In this document: piece after piece, positions 53,989-61,393 of the stretch
Position numbering within the stretch: position 1 is the first letter of the stretch
How the letters are laid out: each line of letters opens with the position of its first letter
Origin: Paenibacillus sp. FSL H7-0357
Lineage (GTDB): Bacteria; Bacillota; Bacilli; Paenibacillales; Paenibacillaceae
DNA: 64,000 nt
Reading direction: 5' to 3'
Assembly (NCBI RefSeq): GCF_000758525.1
Contig: NZ_CP009241.1
Location: 7,049,501 to 7,113,500 of the forward strand
Notes under the pieces: generated by a model
The model's database searches: none
What the model was told of the DNA's origin: nothing
Seen by the model: only the letters and a program-made list of their open reading frames with translations
Translations under genes and position numbers: made by a program

Positions 53989-54900
53989 ATGATTCCTATT
54001 CTGCAAACCCGTGACTTAAACAAGCGCTACCGAAACTCGGCCGTAGTTGAAAATTTGAACCTGACCGTGCGCCAAGGTGATATTTATGGTCTTCTCGGCC
54101 AGAACGGAGCCGGCAAAACTACGACCCTGCGCATGATTTTGGGATTAATCCAGCCTACCTCCGGCAGCATCGAATGGCTTGGTAATCCGCTGCACAGAAC
54201 GCTTTACAGCCGGATTGGCTCTATTATCGAAACTCCGGGATTCTATCCACATCTGACAGCCGCCGAGAATCTTGAAATTCACCGCCGGATGAGCGGCATT
54301 CCCGAGAGGGAATCCGTGATGGAGCATCTGAAGCTGGTCGGTCTGCAGCAGGCCGCACATAAAAAGGCAAAACAGCTCTCACTCGGCATGCGCCAACGCC
54401 TCGGCATTGCCCGTTCACTCATGCATCGTCCGGACATGCTCATCCTGGATGAGCCGATTAATGGGCTTGACCCCCTTGGCATTAAGGATACCCGCGAGCT
54501 TATTGTAGACCTGCAGAAGAAGCGGGAATTGACCGTGCTGATCTCTAGTCATATTTTGGGTGAAATCGAGCTTATGGCCAACCGGATCGGTATTATGCAT
54601 AAAGGCAGACTCATTGAGCAGTTGGATTACGAAGAAATCCAGGGCAAAAACCGCCACTATCTTGAGCTTAAGGTAGACGATGATCAGCAGACGGCCGTGT
54701 TATTGGAGCAGCAGCTTGGAATTCACAAGTTCCAGGTGTGGGAAAAGGGAGTGCTCCGCTTGTACGAGGGCTTCGACAACAGCGGTGAAATCAACCGCCA
54801 GCTGGTGGTGCACGGGATTGAAGTGAAAGAACTGGCCATCCGCGCCGACTCACTCGAGGATTTCTTCATCCATGTCACCAGCCAAAAGGAGCTGAACTAA
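53989..54900 (+). CDS. ABC transporter ATPase, BcrA/lantibiotic-immunity type
   Basis: A 303-residue ATPase with Walker A GQNGAGKTT at about 36-44, signature LSLGMRQRLGIAR and Walker B MLILDEPINGLDP, in which the usual Thr or Ser after DEP is Ile, as is common in the bacitracin and lantibiotic protection family. It starts ATG 53989 behind GAGGAGA and is one base from the permease gene. Confidence 0.88.
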   Translation: MIPILQTRDLNKRYRNSAVVENLNLTVRQGDIYGLLGQNGAGKTTTLRMILGLIQPTSGSIEWLGNPLHRTLYSRIGSIIETPGFYPHLTAAENLEIHRRMSGIPERESVMEHLKLVGLQQAAHKKAKQLSLGMRQRLGIARSLMHRPDMLILDEPINGLDPLGIKDTRELIVDLQKKRELTVLISSHILGEIELMANRIGIMHKGRLIEQLDYEEIQGKNRHYLELKVDDDQQTAVLLEQQLGIHKFQVWEKGVLRLYEGFDNSGEINRQLVVHGIEVKELAIRADSLEDFFIHVTSQKELN

Positions 54901-54901
54901 G

Positions 54902-55609
54902 ATGCTGTACTGTGAATGGCTCAAGTTCCGAAAATCACCGCTTTTCTGGGCTCTCCCCGCAGTAAGCCTGTTTGGCCCATTGTTGTTTATGGTAATGCGC
55001 CTCGGAGAACCAATGTCCTGGGAAGGTTATCTCTCGAATGAAAAGCTGATGTATGCATTCATGACGGTAACCCTTTGGATTGCTCTACTAGCCAGTCAAA
55101 TCATCTCCAAGGAATATACAGATTTTACGGCTTCTGTGTTATACACCTATCCACGCTCCAGAATGTCGATTATATTCACCAAACTAATCATAGCTTTCCT
55201 GATTTTATTGGCCAGCACGTTTATTGAATTTATAGGGATGTATATTACCATTTGGATTTTTAAAGGAGAGCCGTTGCCTACAGAACTGCTGACCGATCAA
55301 TTAGCACGCGCAGGGCTGTTCCTGCTGGGTCAGCTTGCGGTTCTGCCGCTCTTTGCTCTATTTAGCCAGATCAGCCGTTCACTGCTTGTACCCGTGCTGG
55401 TGGCAGTGGCCGCTACGATTACTAATCTGAGTCTTGGACTCAGCGGCAGCAAATATTTTTGGTATTCGCCTTTTTCCGTGGTGGCTGCTCCCTATGTATC
55501 CGGTATTGGAAACATCGAGACCGGAAAGATCGTAATGCTGATTGTAATTGTGTTCCCGGTCTCGCTGGCTGCGCTGCTCATGCATACCTTCAAAATGGAA
55601 GTAAAATGA
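54902..55609 (+). CDS. ABC-2 type permease partner of the BcrA-like ATPase
   Basis: A 235-residue protein with six membrane helices, opening MLYCEWLKFRKSPLFWALP as in the MutE/SpaE and BcrB-type immunity permeases. It starts ATG 54902 right after the ATPase stop. It ends only five bases from the stop of comFC on the other strand, leaving no room for a terminator. The likely role is protection against a peptide antibiotic, by analogy. Confidence 0.8.
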   Translation: MLYCEWLKFRKSPLFWALPAVSLFGPLLFMVMRLGEPMSWEGYLSNEKLMYAFMTVTLWIALLASQIISKEYTDFTASVLYTYPRSRMSIIFTKLIIAFLILLASTFIEFIGMYITIWIFKGEPLPTELLTDQLARAGLFLLGQLAVLPLFALFSQISRSLLVPVLVAVAATITNLSLGLSGSKYFWYSPFSVVAAPYVSGIGNIETGKIVMLIVIVFPVSLAALLMHTFKMEVK

Positions 55610-55614
55610 CCGTT

Positions 55615-56481
55615 CTAAGATCTGGCCCAGGTCAAGCTGTATATTTCCGCAGTGCAGCCCAAACTCGCGCTTAGCCGGATTATCGTTTCCGCGCACGCAC
55701 GGATAGTGCTTCCTGTGGTATAGATATCATCAACAATGATAATCTGCAAAGGCCGGTCCTGCGGATTCAATGATTCCAACAGATCTTCAAAACTTGATAG
55801 AACTTTAGAATCTCGGCTAGCGGCAAAAGCGTGCTTCATATCTGCCAGCCGCTCGGCCCGGGTCTTAAAGCTCTGTTTGCCGGTATGATGGGTACGGATC
55901 AGCATCGGGAGCTGTGGTATCCCTCTGCGCCGGGATAGAATCTCCGCCAGCCGTTCGGCCTGGTTGAACCCTCTCTCCACGAGCCGGGAGTCACTGACAG
56001 GAACAGGAATCAGCAAGTCGGCCTGCCAAAAACGATTCCGCTCGTTTTTTCTGGCAGGAAGTGTGGTGTTTGAGAATCTGCTCTGCACCGGACGGCTGCT
56101 GTGCATTAGCTGCTCCCGTTCTTCCTTCAGAATGGAATATGCCCTGTCCAGCATCAGGCCAAGCATTGAAACCAGCTTCTCATCGCCGCGATATTTGTAC
56201 CGTCCCAGAATCTCACGCATCACACTCGTATAAGCAACCGCACTGCGGTTACACACAATTGGACCTGGCTCGCTGCTCCGGGTACAATCGGGACAGCCGA
56301 CATGGCGTCCGCATTTACTGCAGCGCGGACAGCGAATCCAGGGAATAGCCGCTTCACAGCCCGCACAGATTCCAGGCAGTTCTGTTGCGGGCTGGCTGTG
56401 TTTCCCGCAGATCAGGCACTGCTGCAGGGAAGGGGCAAATAAGGATCGAATATTTGCCAGCCTCAAGAGTGAGAATTTCAT
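55615..56481 (-). CDS. comFC: ComF family phosphoribosyltransferase-like competence protein
   Basis: A 288-residue protein with N-terminal zinc Cys clusters (CLICGKHS, CAGCEAAIPWIRCPRCSKCG) and the PRPP-binding loop IIIVDDIYTTGST near the C-terminus. ComFC supports uptake of single-stranded DNA in transformation. I place the start at ATG 56481, overlapping the comFA stop (ATGA), eight bases after AAGGAG. Confidence 0.93.
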   Translation of the reverse strand: MKFSLLRLANIRSLFAPSLQQCLICGKHSQPATELPGICAGCEAAIPWIRCPRCSKCGRHVGCPDCTRSSEPGPIVCNRSAVAYTSVMREILGRYKYRGDEKLVSMLGLMLDRAYSILKEEREQLMHSSRPVQSRFSNTTLPARKNERNRFWQADLLIPVPVSDSRLVERGFNQAERLAEILSRRRGIPQLPMLIRTHHTGKQSFKTRAERLADMKHAFAASRDSKVLSSFEDLLESLNPQDRPLQIIIVDDIYTTGSTIRACAETIIRLSASLGCTAEIYSLTWARS

Positions 56482-58673
56482 ATCCATTTCTCCTTGCTTA
56501 TCAACCCTTGCCTGCGGGCAATGGCATTCATTGTCCGAATCTGCGAAATGGCTCCGCGCTGTGACCTTGTCCACTGCGGAGATAAGAAGATCACCGATCC
56601 ATCTGGATCGTCCTTTGATCTCCCGGCCCGGCCTGCCATCTGGACAAGTGAGGCCTCATCGAACAGACCACTGTCAGCATCCAGAATAAATACATCGCTT
56701 CGCGGGACTGTTACTCCCCGTTCAAGAATCGTAGTTGTCACCAGCAGGGAGATTGCCCGGCTGCGGAATCCCGCCACCTTCTCTGCTCTTTCCGGATCCT
56801 GGGATGAGGTACCTTCAATGGTTTTGCCCGGAAAACTCCGGCGCAGAAGCGACAGCAGTCCGGCAATATGGGAAATCCGCGACACAAACACAAATATCTG
56901 CGCTTCCCGGACAAAAGAGCTGCCCAGTGCCTTCTTAAGCTTCCCAGGCAGAGTTCTGCGCTTCAAGCATTGCTGTACCGGCGCCATGGTCAGATGCTGC
57001 GGTACGGGCAAGGGATGGCCATGAAAACGCACAGGCACTCTGGCATGCGGAAGTCTGCCGTTACGTGCTTGGCGCTGCAGCTCCGGTGGCGGCGTCGCCG
57101 ACAAATAGATAAAACGGCCGTCCGGCTTGCACGCATGCTCGGCAGCAAAGGCCAGCATTGGATCATTGACGTAGGGGAATGCATCCAGCTCGTCAATTAT
57201 GACCAGATCAAAGCTCTGATGAAAACGCAGCAGCTGATGGGTGGTCGCCAGCACCATCTGGCTCTGGCCCCAGCGGTCCGGACTGCCGCCGTATAGCACG
57301 AAGAGCGTCCTGTCCGGGAACGCCCGGCCCAGCCGGGGAGCCAGCTCCAGTACGACGTCGCGGCGTGGCGTCGCTATCAGCATGCGTCCCCCGGCAAGCA
57401 GCACCGCCTCCAGAAGCGGGAAAGTGATCTCCGTCTTTCCCGCTCCTGTAACCGCCCAGAGCAGGAACCGCTCTGGGCCCTGGACGGCGGAGCGCTGGCG
57501 CGGCTCTGCCAGGAACCCCAGTGCAGCGCCGGCGGCTCCCGCCTGCGCGCTGCTCAACCCCCACCGGCGCGCTGCTACGGTGGGACTGACACCGGCCGTA
57601 CACCGTACGGCCGGAAGGGCCGCGCTGCGCAGCAGCAGCGCGCAGGCCCGGCTGCGCCCGAGCGCGAGGCAGGCCTCGCAGTAGGCGCAGCCGGCGAGGC
57701 CGCACGCGGCGCATGCCGTGCGGCCGGTGGCGACGCTGCCGCAGCGCAGGCAGCGCATGTCCGCGCGGCGGGCGACAGCGCCGCGCAGGGGCAAGCGGAG
57801 CCGCGGCAGGCGAAGCGCCGCAGTACGCAGGAGGCTGCCTGCGCTGGGCAGCCGCGCACGGACATCCCTGCCTTTGCTCTCACTCAATTCTTCCGCCCCA
57901 ACTTCCCTGCTCGTCCTCTCATTCCATGCATCAACGCCTACTCTCCTGCTCTCCCTCCCACTCCACGCATCATCTACCGTATCCCTAGCTCTACACTCAC
58001 TCCATTTATCGCCCGCCACTTCCCTGCTTCCCCGCTCTCTCCTTGCCTCACCTGCAGCCTTCTGTAAGCTCTCAGTCTGCTTAGCTCTCTTTCCTACCCC
58101 CGAGCTCCATCGCCGCAGTTTCCCCTGGCTCTCTTCAGCCCTGCTGCAAGCGGCCTCAAGCTTCAGCCGCCCCTGCAAATGTGCGAGCTGCGCTGCAGCT
58201 TGCCAATTGTTTGCCAGTAGCGGATCTTTCTCCTCCAGCAGTGCTTCAACTTCAGACTGCAGCAAAGACCGGCCGGACAGTGCCTCCACTAAGCGATCCG
58301 CCTGCGCGCTGAGTGCAAAATGCTCAGTCCGCTCCTTAAAACTGGCGGTTGGATGAACCTGGGTACTGTTCTTCCATTCGCCCCCCGCTTCCCGCTCCTC
58401 ATTAATCTCAGCCTGCAATAGATTAGCCAGGTAACCAGCCCAATGTTCTTCCGTCCATTCCTGCATGCCCTTCACAGGTTTGACATTGTCACGAAGTTTG
58501 ACTGCCCAACCGAGCGGTAGATCCGCAGAAAGCAATACCCGTTTGTCCGCAGACTGTCCATTCCAGCCTTCACCTCCCACCCCGCTCCACCAGACATTGT
58601 CTACCTGGATATTTAGCGAAACCCACAGGTGCCAGCGTTCCTTATTCTTCACAGCATATAGGGCAACCCTCAT
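56478..58673 (-). CDS. comFA: ComFA DNA-uptake helicase with expanded N-terminal region
   Basis: From ATG 58673 the product is 731 residues, against about 460 in B. subtilis. The C-terminal 330 residues are a superfamily 2 helicase (Walker A TGAGKTEI, box II IIDELDAFP, RxGR as QMAGRAGRSKDD). A four-Cys zinc module CLRCGS-CAACGLAGCAYCEAC lies just before it. The first 300 residues are extra and include 13-residue tandem repeats at about 204-271. ComFA drives DNA import during transformation. Confidence 0.93.
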   Translation of the reverse strand: MRVALYAVKNKERWHLWVSLNIQVDNVWWSGVGGEGWNGQSADKRVLLSADLPLGWAVKLRDNVKPVKGMQEWTEEHWAGYLANLLQAEINEEREAGGEWKNSTQVHPTASFKERTEHFALSAQADRLVEALSGRSLLQSEVEALLEEKDPLLANNWQAAAQLAHLQGRLKLEAACSRAEESQGKLRRWSSGVGKRAKQTESLQKAAGEARRERGSREVAGDKWSECRARDTVDDAWSGRESRRVGVDAWNERTSREVGAEELSESKGRDVRARLPSAGSLLRTAALRLPRLRLPLRGAVARRADMRCLRCGSVATGRTACAACGLAGCAYCEACLALGRSRACALLLRSAALPAVRCTAGVSPTVAARRWGLSSAQAGAAGAALGFLAEPRQRSAVQGPERFLLWAVTGAGKTEITFPLLEAVLLAGGRMLIATPRRDVVLELAPRLGRAFPDRTLFVLYGGSPDRWGQSQMVLATTHQLLRFHQSFDLVIIDELDAFPYVNDPMLAFAAEHACKPDGRFIYLSATPPPELQRQARNGRLPHARVPVRFHGHPLPVPQHLTMAPVQQCLKRRTLPGKLKKALGSSFVREAQIFVFVSRISHIAGLLSLLRRSFPGKTIEGTSSQDPERAEKVAGFRSRAISLLVTTTILERGVTVPRSDVFILDADSGLFDEASLVQMAGRAGRSKDDPDGSVIFLSPQWTRSQRGAISQIRTMNAIARRQGLISKEKWI
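57861..58064 (-). repeat. 39-base tandem repeats inside comFA
   Basis: About five imperfect in-frame units of 13 residues: QKAAGEARRERGS, REVAGDKWSECRA, RDTVDDAWSGRES, RRVGVDAWNERTS, REVGAEELSESKG, then RDV. The periodicity is also visible in the DNA (recurring CTTCCCTGCT/CTCTCCTGCT and CCATGCATC/CCACGCATC blocks). Confidence 0.8.
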
Positions 58674-58703
58674 CCGCAATCTCTCCTTAATTTATCCTGA
58701 GAC

Positions 58704-58742
58704 ACAAAAAAGCACACCACTCCATTCATGGAGAGTGTGCTT
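58704..58742 (-). terminator. Terminator between the 147-residue protein gene and comFA
   Basis: On the minus strand AAGCACACTCTCCA pairs with TGGAGTGGTGTGCTT around TGAA, followed by TTTTTTG. comFA starts only 31 bases further on, so its promoter must be very close to or overlap this hairpin. Confidence 0.85.
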
Positions 58743-58767
58743 CACCCGATTCTTGCGTATTTAGTTC

Positions 58768-59211
58768 TCATTCGCCGCGCTCTGATTGATATCCCCCGCT
58801 TTCCGGCATCCGCATAAATGGCAGCGGAGCAGTTGTGCCGGGAAACCGCAAATCGACCAATATACCCTGCTGTAACGGGCTTTCTGCCTGTAAGCTACGA
58901 TTGTGCATGAACCGGGAAACATCAATGGAGGAACCGCTGCAAGCCAATCTGGAGGCCACAGCTATCGTAGCATCACTTGAATCATCGTCCATTACTGTCA
59001 CCCGAAATAACTTTCCGGTCAGAAAAGCATGAATACCGATTACCCGGATATACCACTCGACAACAGCTTCATGATTACGGGTAATGAGAATATAATGCAG
59101 CCGCTTCCCAGAACGTGCCGTCTGCCGGGTCAGTTCCCGGTTGCGCAAAATATGAACAAGGACAACTGCGGATCCGTATATAACCGCAATCCAGATTAAC
59201 TGGGCTACCAT
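58768..59211 (-). CDS. Conserved-looking membrane-anchored protein of unknown function
   Basis: From ATG 59211 (behind GGAGGTG) the product is 147 residues: one N-terminal helix (VAQLIWIAVIYGSAVVLVHI), a basic stretch, then HYILITRNHEAVVEWYIRVI and VTVMDDDSSDATIAVASRLA. The TRNHE and DDDSSD pattern resembles the first part of a family 2 glycosyltransferase, but the protein is too short to be a whole enzyme. It lies between degU and comFA, where B. subtilis has yviA. Confidence 0.6.
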   Translation of the reverse strand: MVAQLIWIAVIYGSAVVLVHILRNRELTRQTARSGKRLHYILITRNHEAVVEWYIRVIGIHAFLTGKLFRVTVMDDDSSDATIAVASRLACSGSSIDVSRFMHNRSLQAESPLQQGILVDLRFPGTTAPLPFMRMPESGGYQSERGE

Positions 59212-59451
59212 GGAGATGCACCTCCTCTGTATACCGACACTATATGCCGGAGTTAAAAGGTCGGTGCCTGCCCATGGTTCCAACAAGACTGGGTATAGCC
59301 GGGTACATATTTACATCAGCGTTTTGCCAAATCGAATATAACTGTGCACTGAAACAATACGTTTGATTACAGCTGAATCGCTGCAGTCTGTTATGTAATG
59401 TTGTTCCGGATCATTGGGATTCTCCAAAACGTTCAGTTAAGGTTAAGCCTG

Positions 59452-60174
59452 TTATAGGGTTACCCAGCCGTATTTGATGGAATTAATGACTGCTTGAGTA
59501 CGGTCGTCAACTTCCATTTTTTGCAAAATACTGCTAACATGGTTCTTAACAGTTTTCTCGCTGATAAAGAGGTATTCTCCGATCATCTTATTGCTCTTGC
59601 CTTCGGCCATCAGCCGCAGTACCTCTGCCTCGCGCCGGGTCAATGGATTGTTGTCGCCTGCAACGAATTTGACGCCTGCTTCCTTAACGGCTGTTTCGGT
59701 CATTGCTCCCGTCTCATTGAGATAGGTCATGCGCCGCAGCTGATTAATCAGCTTGCCCGTAACCTTGGGATGGATAAATGCATGGCCTTCACAGACGGAA
59801 CGAATGGCGTTAATAAGCGACTCTGCCTCCATATCCTTCAGCAAATAGCCATTGGCGCCCTTGCGCAGTGTTTCAAATACATAGCTTTCATCATCATGAA
59901 TCGACAAAATAATAACCTTGACTTCGGGGAACATTTCACGCAGCTTTTGAGTAGCCTCCACACCGTTCTCGATAGGCATATTGATATCCATAAGCACGAT
60001 ATCCGGTTTATTGACATTGCAAAACTCCAACACCTGGATGCCGTCACCGCATTCGCCAATGACTTCAATGTCATCCTCCATATTTAAAATACGTTTCAGC
60101 CCTTCACGAAACAATTGATGATCATCGGCCAAAAGAACCTTAATGGGCGATTTGCCAGAACTTTGGTTCTCCAT
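59452..60174 (-). CDS. degU: Response regulator DegU
   Basis: From ATG 60174 (AAAGGAG seven bases upstream) the product is 240 residues: receiver with DDH at 17-19 and phosphoacceptor Asp63 in LMDINMP, then a LuxR-type HTH (LTRREAEVLRLMAEGKSNKM). DegU controls exoenzymes, motility, biofilm and competence, the last two fitting its flagellar and com neighbours. It begins four bases after the degS stop. Confidence 0.95.
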   Translation of the reverse strand: MENQSSGKSPIKVLLADDHQLFREGLKRILNMEDDIEVIGECGDGIQVLEFCNVNKPDIVLMDINMPIENGVEATQKLREMFPEVKVIILSIHDDESYVFETLRKGANGYLLKDMEAESLINAIRSVCEGHAFIHPKVTGKLINQLRRMTYLNETGAMTETAVKEAGVKFVAGDNNPLTRREAEVLRLMAEGKSNKMIGEYLFISEKTVKNHVSSILQKMEVDDRTQAVINSIKYGWVTL

Positions 60175-60178
60175 CACA

Positions 60179-61351
60179 TTACTCCTTTCCCTTATCCACA
60201 TTCGTCGGAATGTGGATTACAATTGTTGTGCCCTGATTCTCTGCTGACAAAATTTCCATTCTTCCTTCAAGCAGTTCCACCCGCTCCCGCATGCCTACCA
60301 GTCCAAAGCTTTCACGGTTGCTCTGCTCGCTTACCTTCTTAACATTAAAGCCTAATCCATTATCCTTTACGACGATCTTAATCAGCTGCGCCTGATAAGT
60401 GATCTCTACTAGCACATAGCTGGGAAAGGCATGCTTGGCCGCATTGGACAAACCTTCCTGAACCAGGCGGTACACCGCCGCCTCCATGGCAGAAGACAGC
60501 CTGTGCTCCTTACCCCTCGTTTCAAAGGAGGTTCTGATCTTCGTCTTCTCCTCATAATCATGAACGTATTTACGGAGTGTCGGGATCAGCCCCAAATCAT
60601 CGAGAGCCATCGGACGTAAATTAAAAATCACCTTGCGCATTTCTTCGAGGCTGTATCGAACCTGTCCCTTTAAGTCTATTACTTCGTCCTGCACCAGGGC
60701 AAATTCCTGCTTTACCAGCATTCTTTCTACAATTTCCGTCCTAAGGACTAAATTCGCCAGCATTTGAGCGGGACCGTCATGAATTTCCCGGGCAATTCTC
60801 TTCCGTTCCTCTTCTTGAGCCAGGATTATTTTTAGTCCGATCATCTGCCTGTTCTTCGCAGTTTCGACAATTCTAGTCACTTGTCCTAGTTCTCCGGACA
60901 AATATTCCAGGACAACGCTCATTTGCGAACCAATCGATTCGGCACGTTCCACTGAGTTCTCCACACTTCGAACCCGCTGTTGCAGTTCATCCCGTCTGCT
61001 CCGGAGATAGGTTTCCCTTTCCCTTGTCATCATGAGCTCAAGCTGAAGCTCTGTCGCCTTCTCATACGCAATCCGGATATCCTTCTCCGAGTAGCGGACA
61101 AAATCCCGGCTAACCTCAGTCAGCCGGATGCGGGAGCGGTGGTACTGCAGCTCCAGTTTGTCTACCTTTTGCAATGTTTCATCCGTTTCTTCCATAACGC
61201 GCTGCAGTTCTTTGGTGAGTGCAACAAGCTCATCCCGTGCAACCTGCAATATTTCAAATATCTGATACTTGCTGCTCTCCATCACGTCGATGGTATTCTT
61301 AATGACGCGATCTATCGCATCGGCCTGAAATTCCACGGATGCTTGCCCCAT
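60179..61351 (-). CDS. degS: Sensor histidine kinase DegS
   Basis: A 390-residue soluble kinase without membrane helices. Residues about 35-165 form a long coiled-coil sensor region; the HisKA_3 box is RIAREIHDGPAQMLANLVLR (His191), followed by MALDDLGLIPTLRKYVHDYE and an HATPase domain with GLVGMRERVELLEG. It phosphorylates DegU. The ATG at 61351 has only a weak ribosome site, so the exact start is less sure. Confidence 0.95.
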   Translation of the reverse strand: MGQASVEFQADAIDRVIKNTIDVMESSKYQIFEILQVARDELVALTKELQRVMEETDETLQKVDKLELQYHRSRIRLTEVSRDFVRYSEKDIRIAYEKATELQLELMMTRERETYLRSRRDELQQRVRSVENSVERAESIGSQMSVVLEYLSGELGQVTRIVETAKNRQMIGLKIILAQEEERKRIAREIHDGPAQMLANLVLRTEIVERMLVKQEFALVQDEVIDLKGQVRYSLEEMRKVIFNLRPMALDDLGLIPTLRKYVHDYEEKTKIRTSFETRGKEHRLSSAMEAAVYRLVQEGLSNAAKHAFPSYVLVEITYQAQLIKIVVKDNGLGFNVKKVSEQSNRESFGLVGMRERVELLEGRMEILSAENQGTTIVIHIPTNVDKGKE

Positions 61352-61393
61352 TTCTATCGAATCGTATTAAAGGCTTTCCTTTATACTAACATA

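Noticed and set aside
54115..54657. Overlapping minus-strand ORFs opposite the BcrA-like ATPase
   Set aside because: Short shadow frames without ribosome sites inside a clear ABC ATPase gene.
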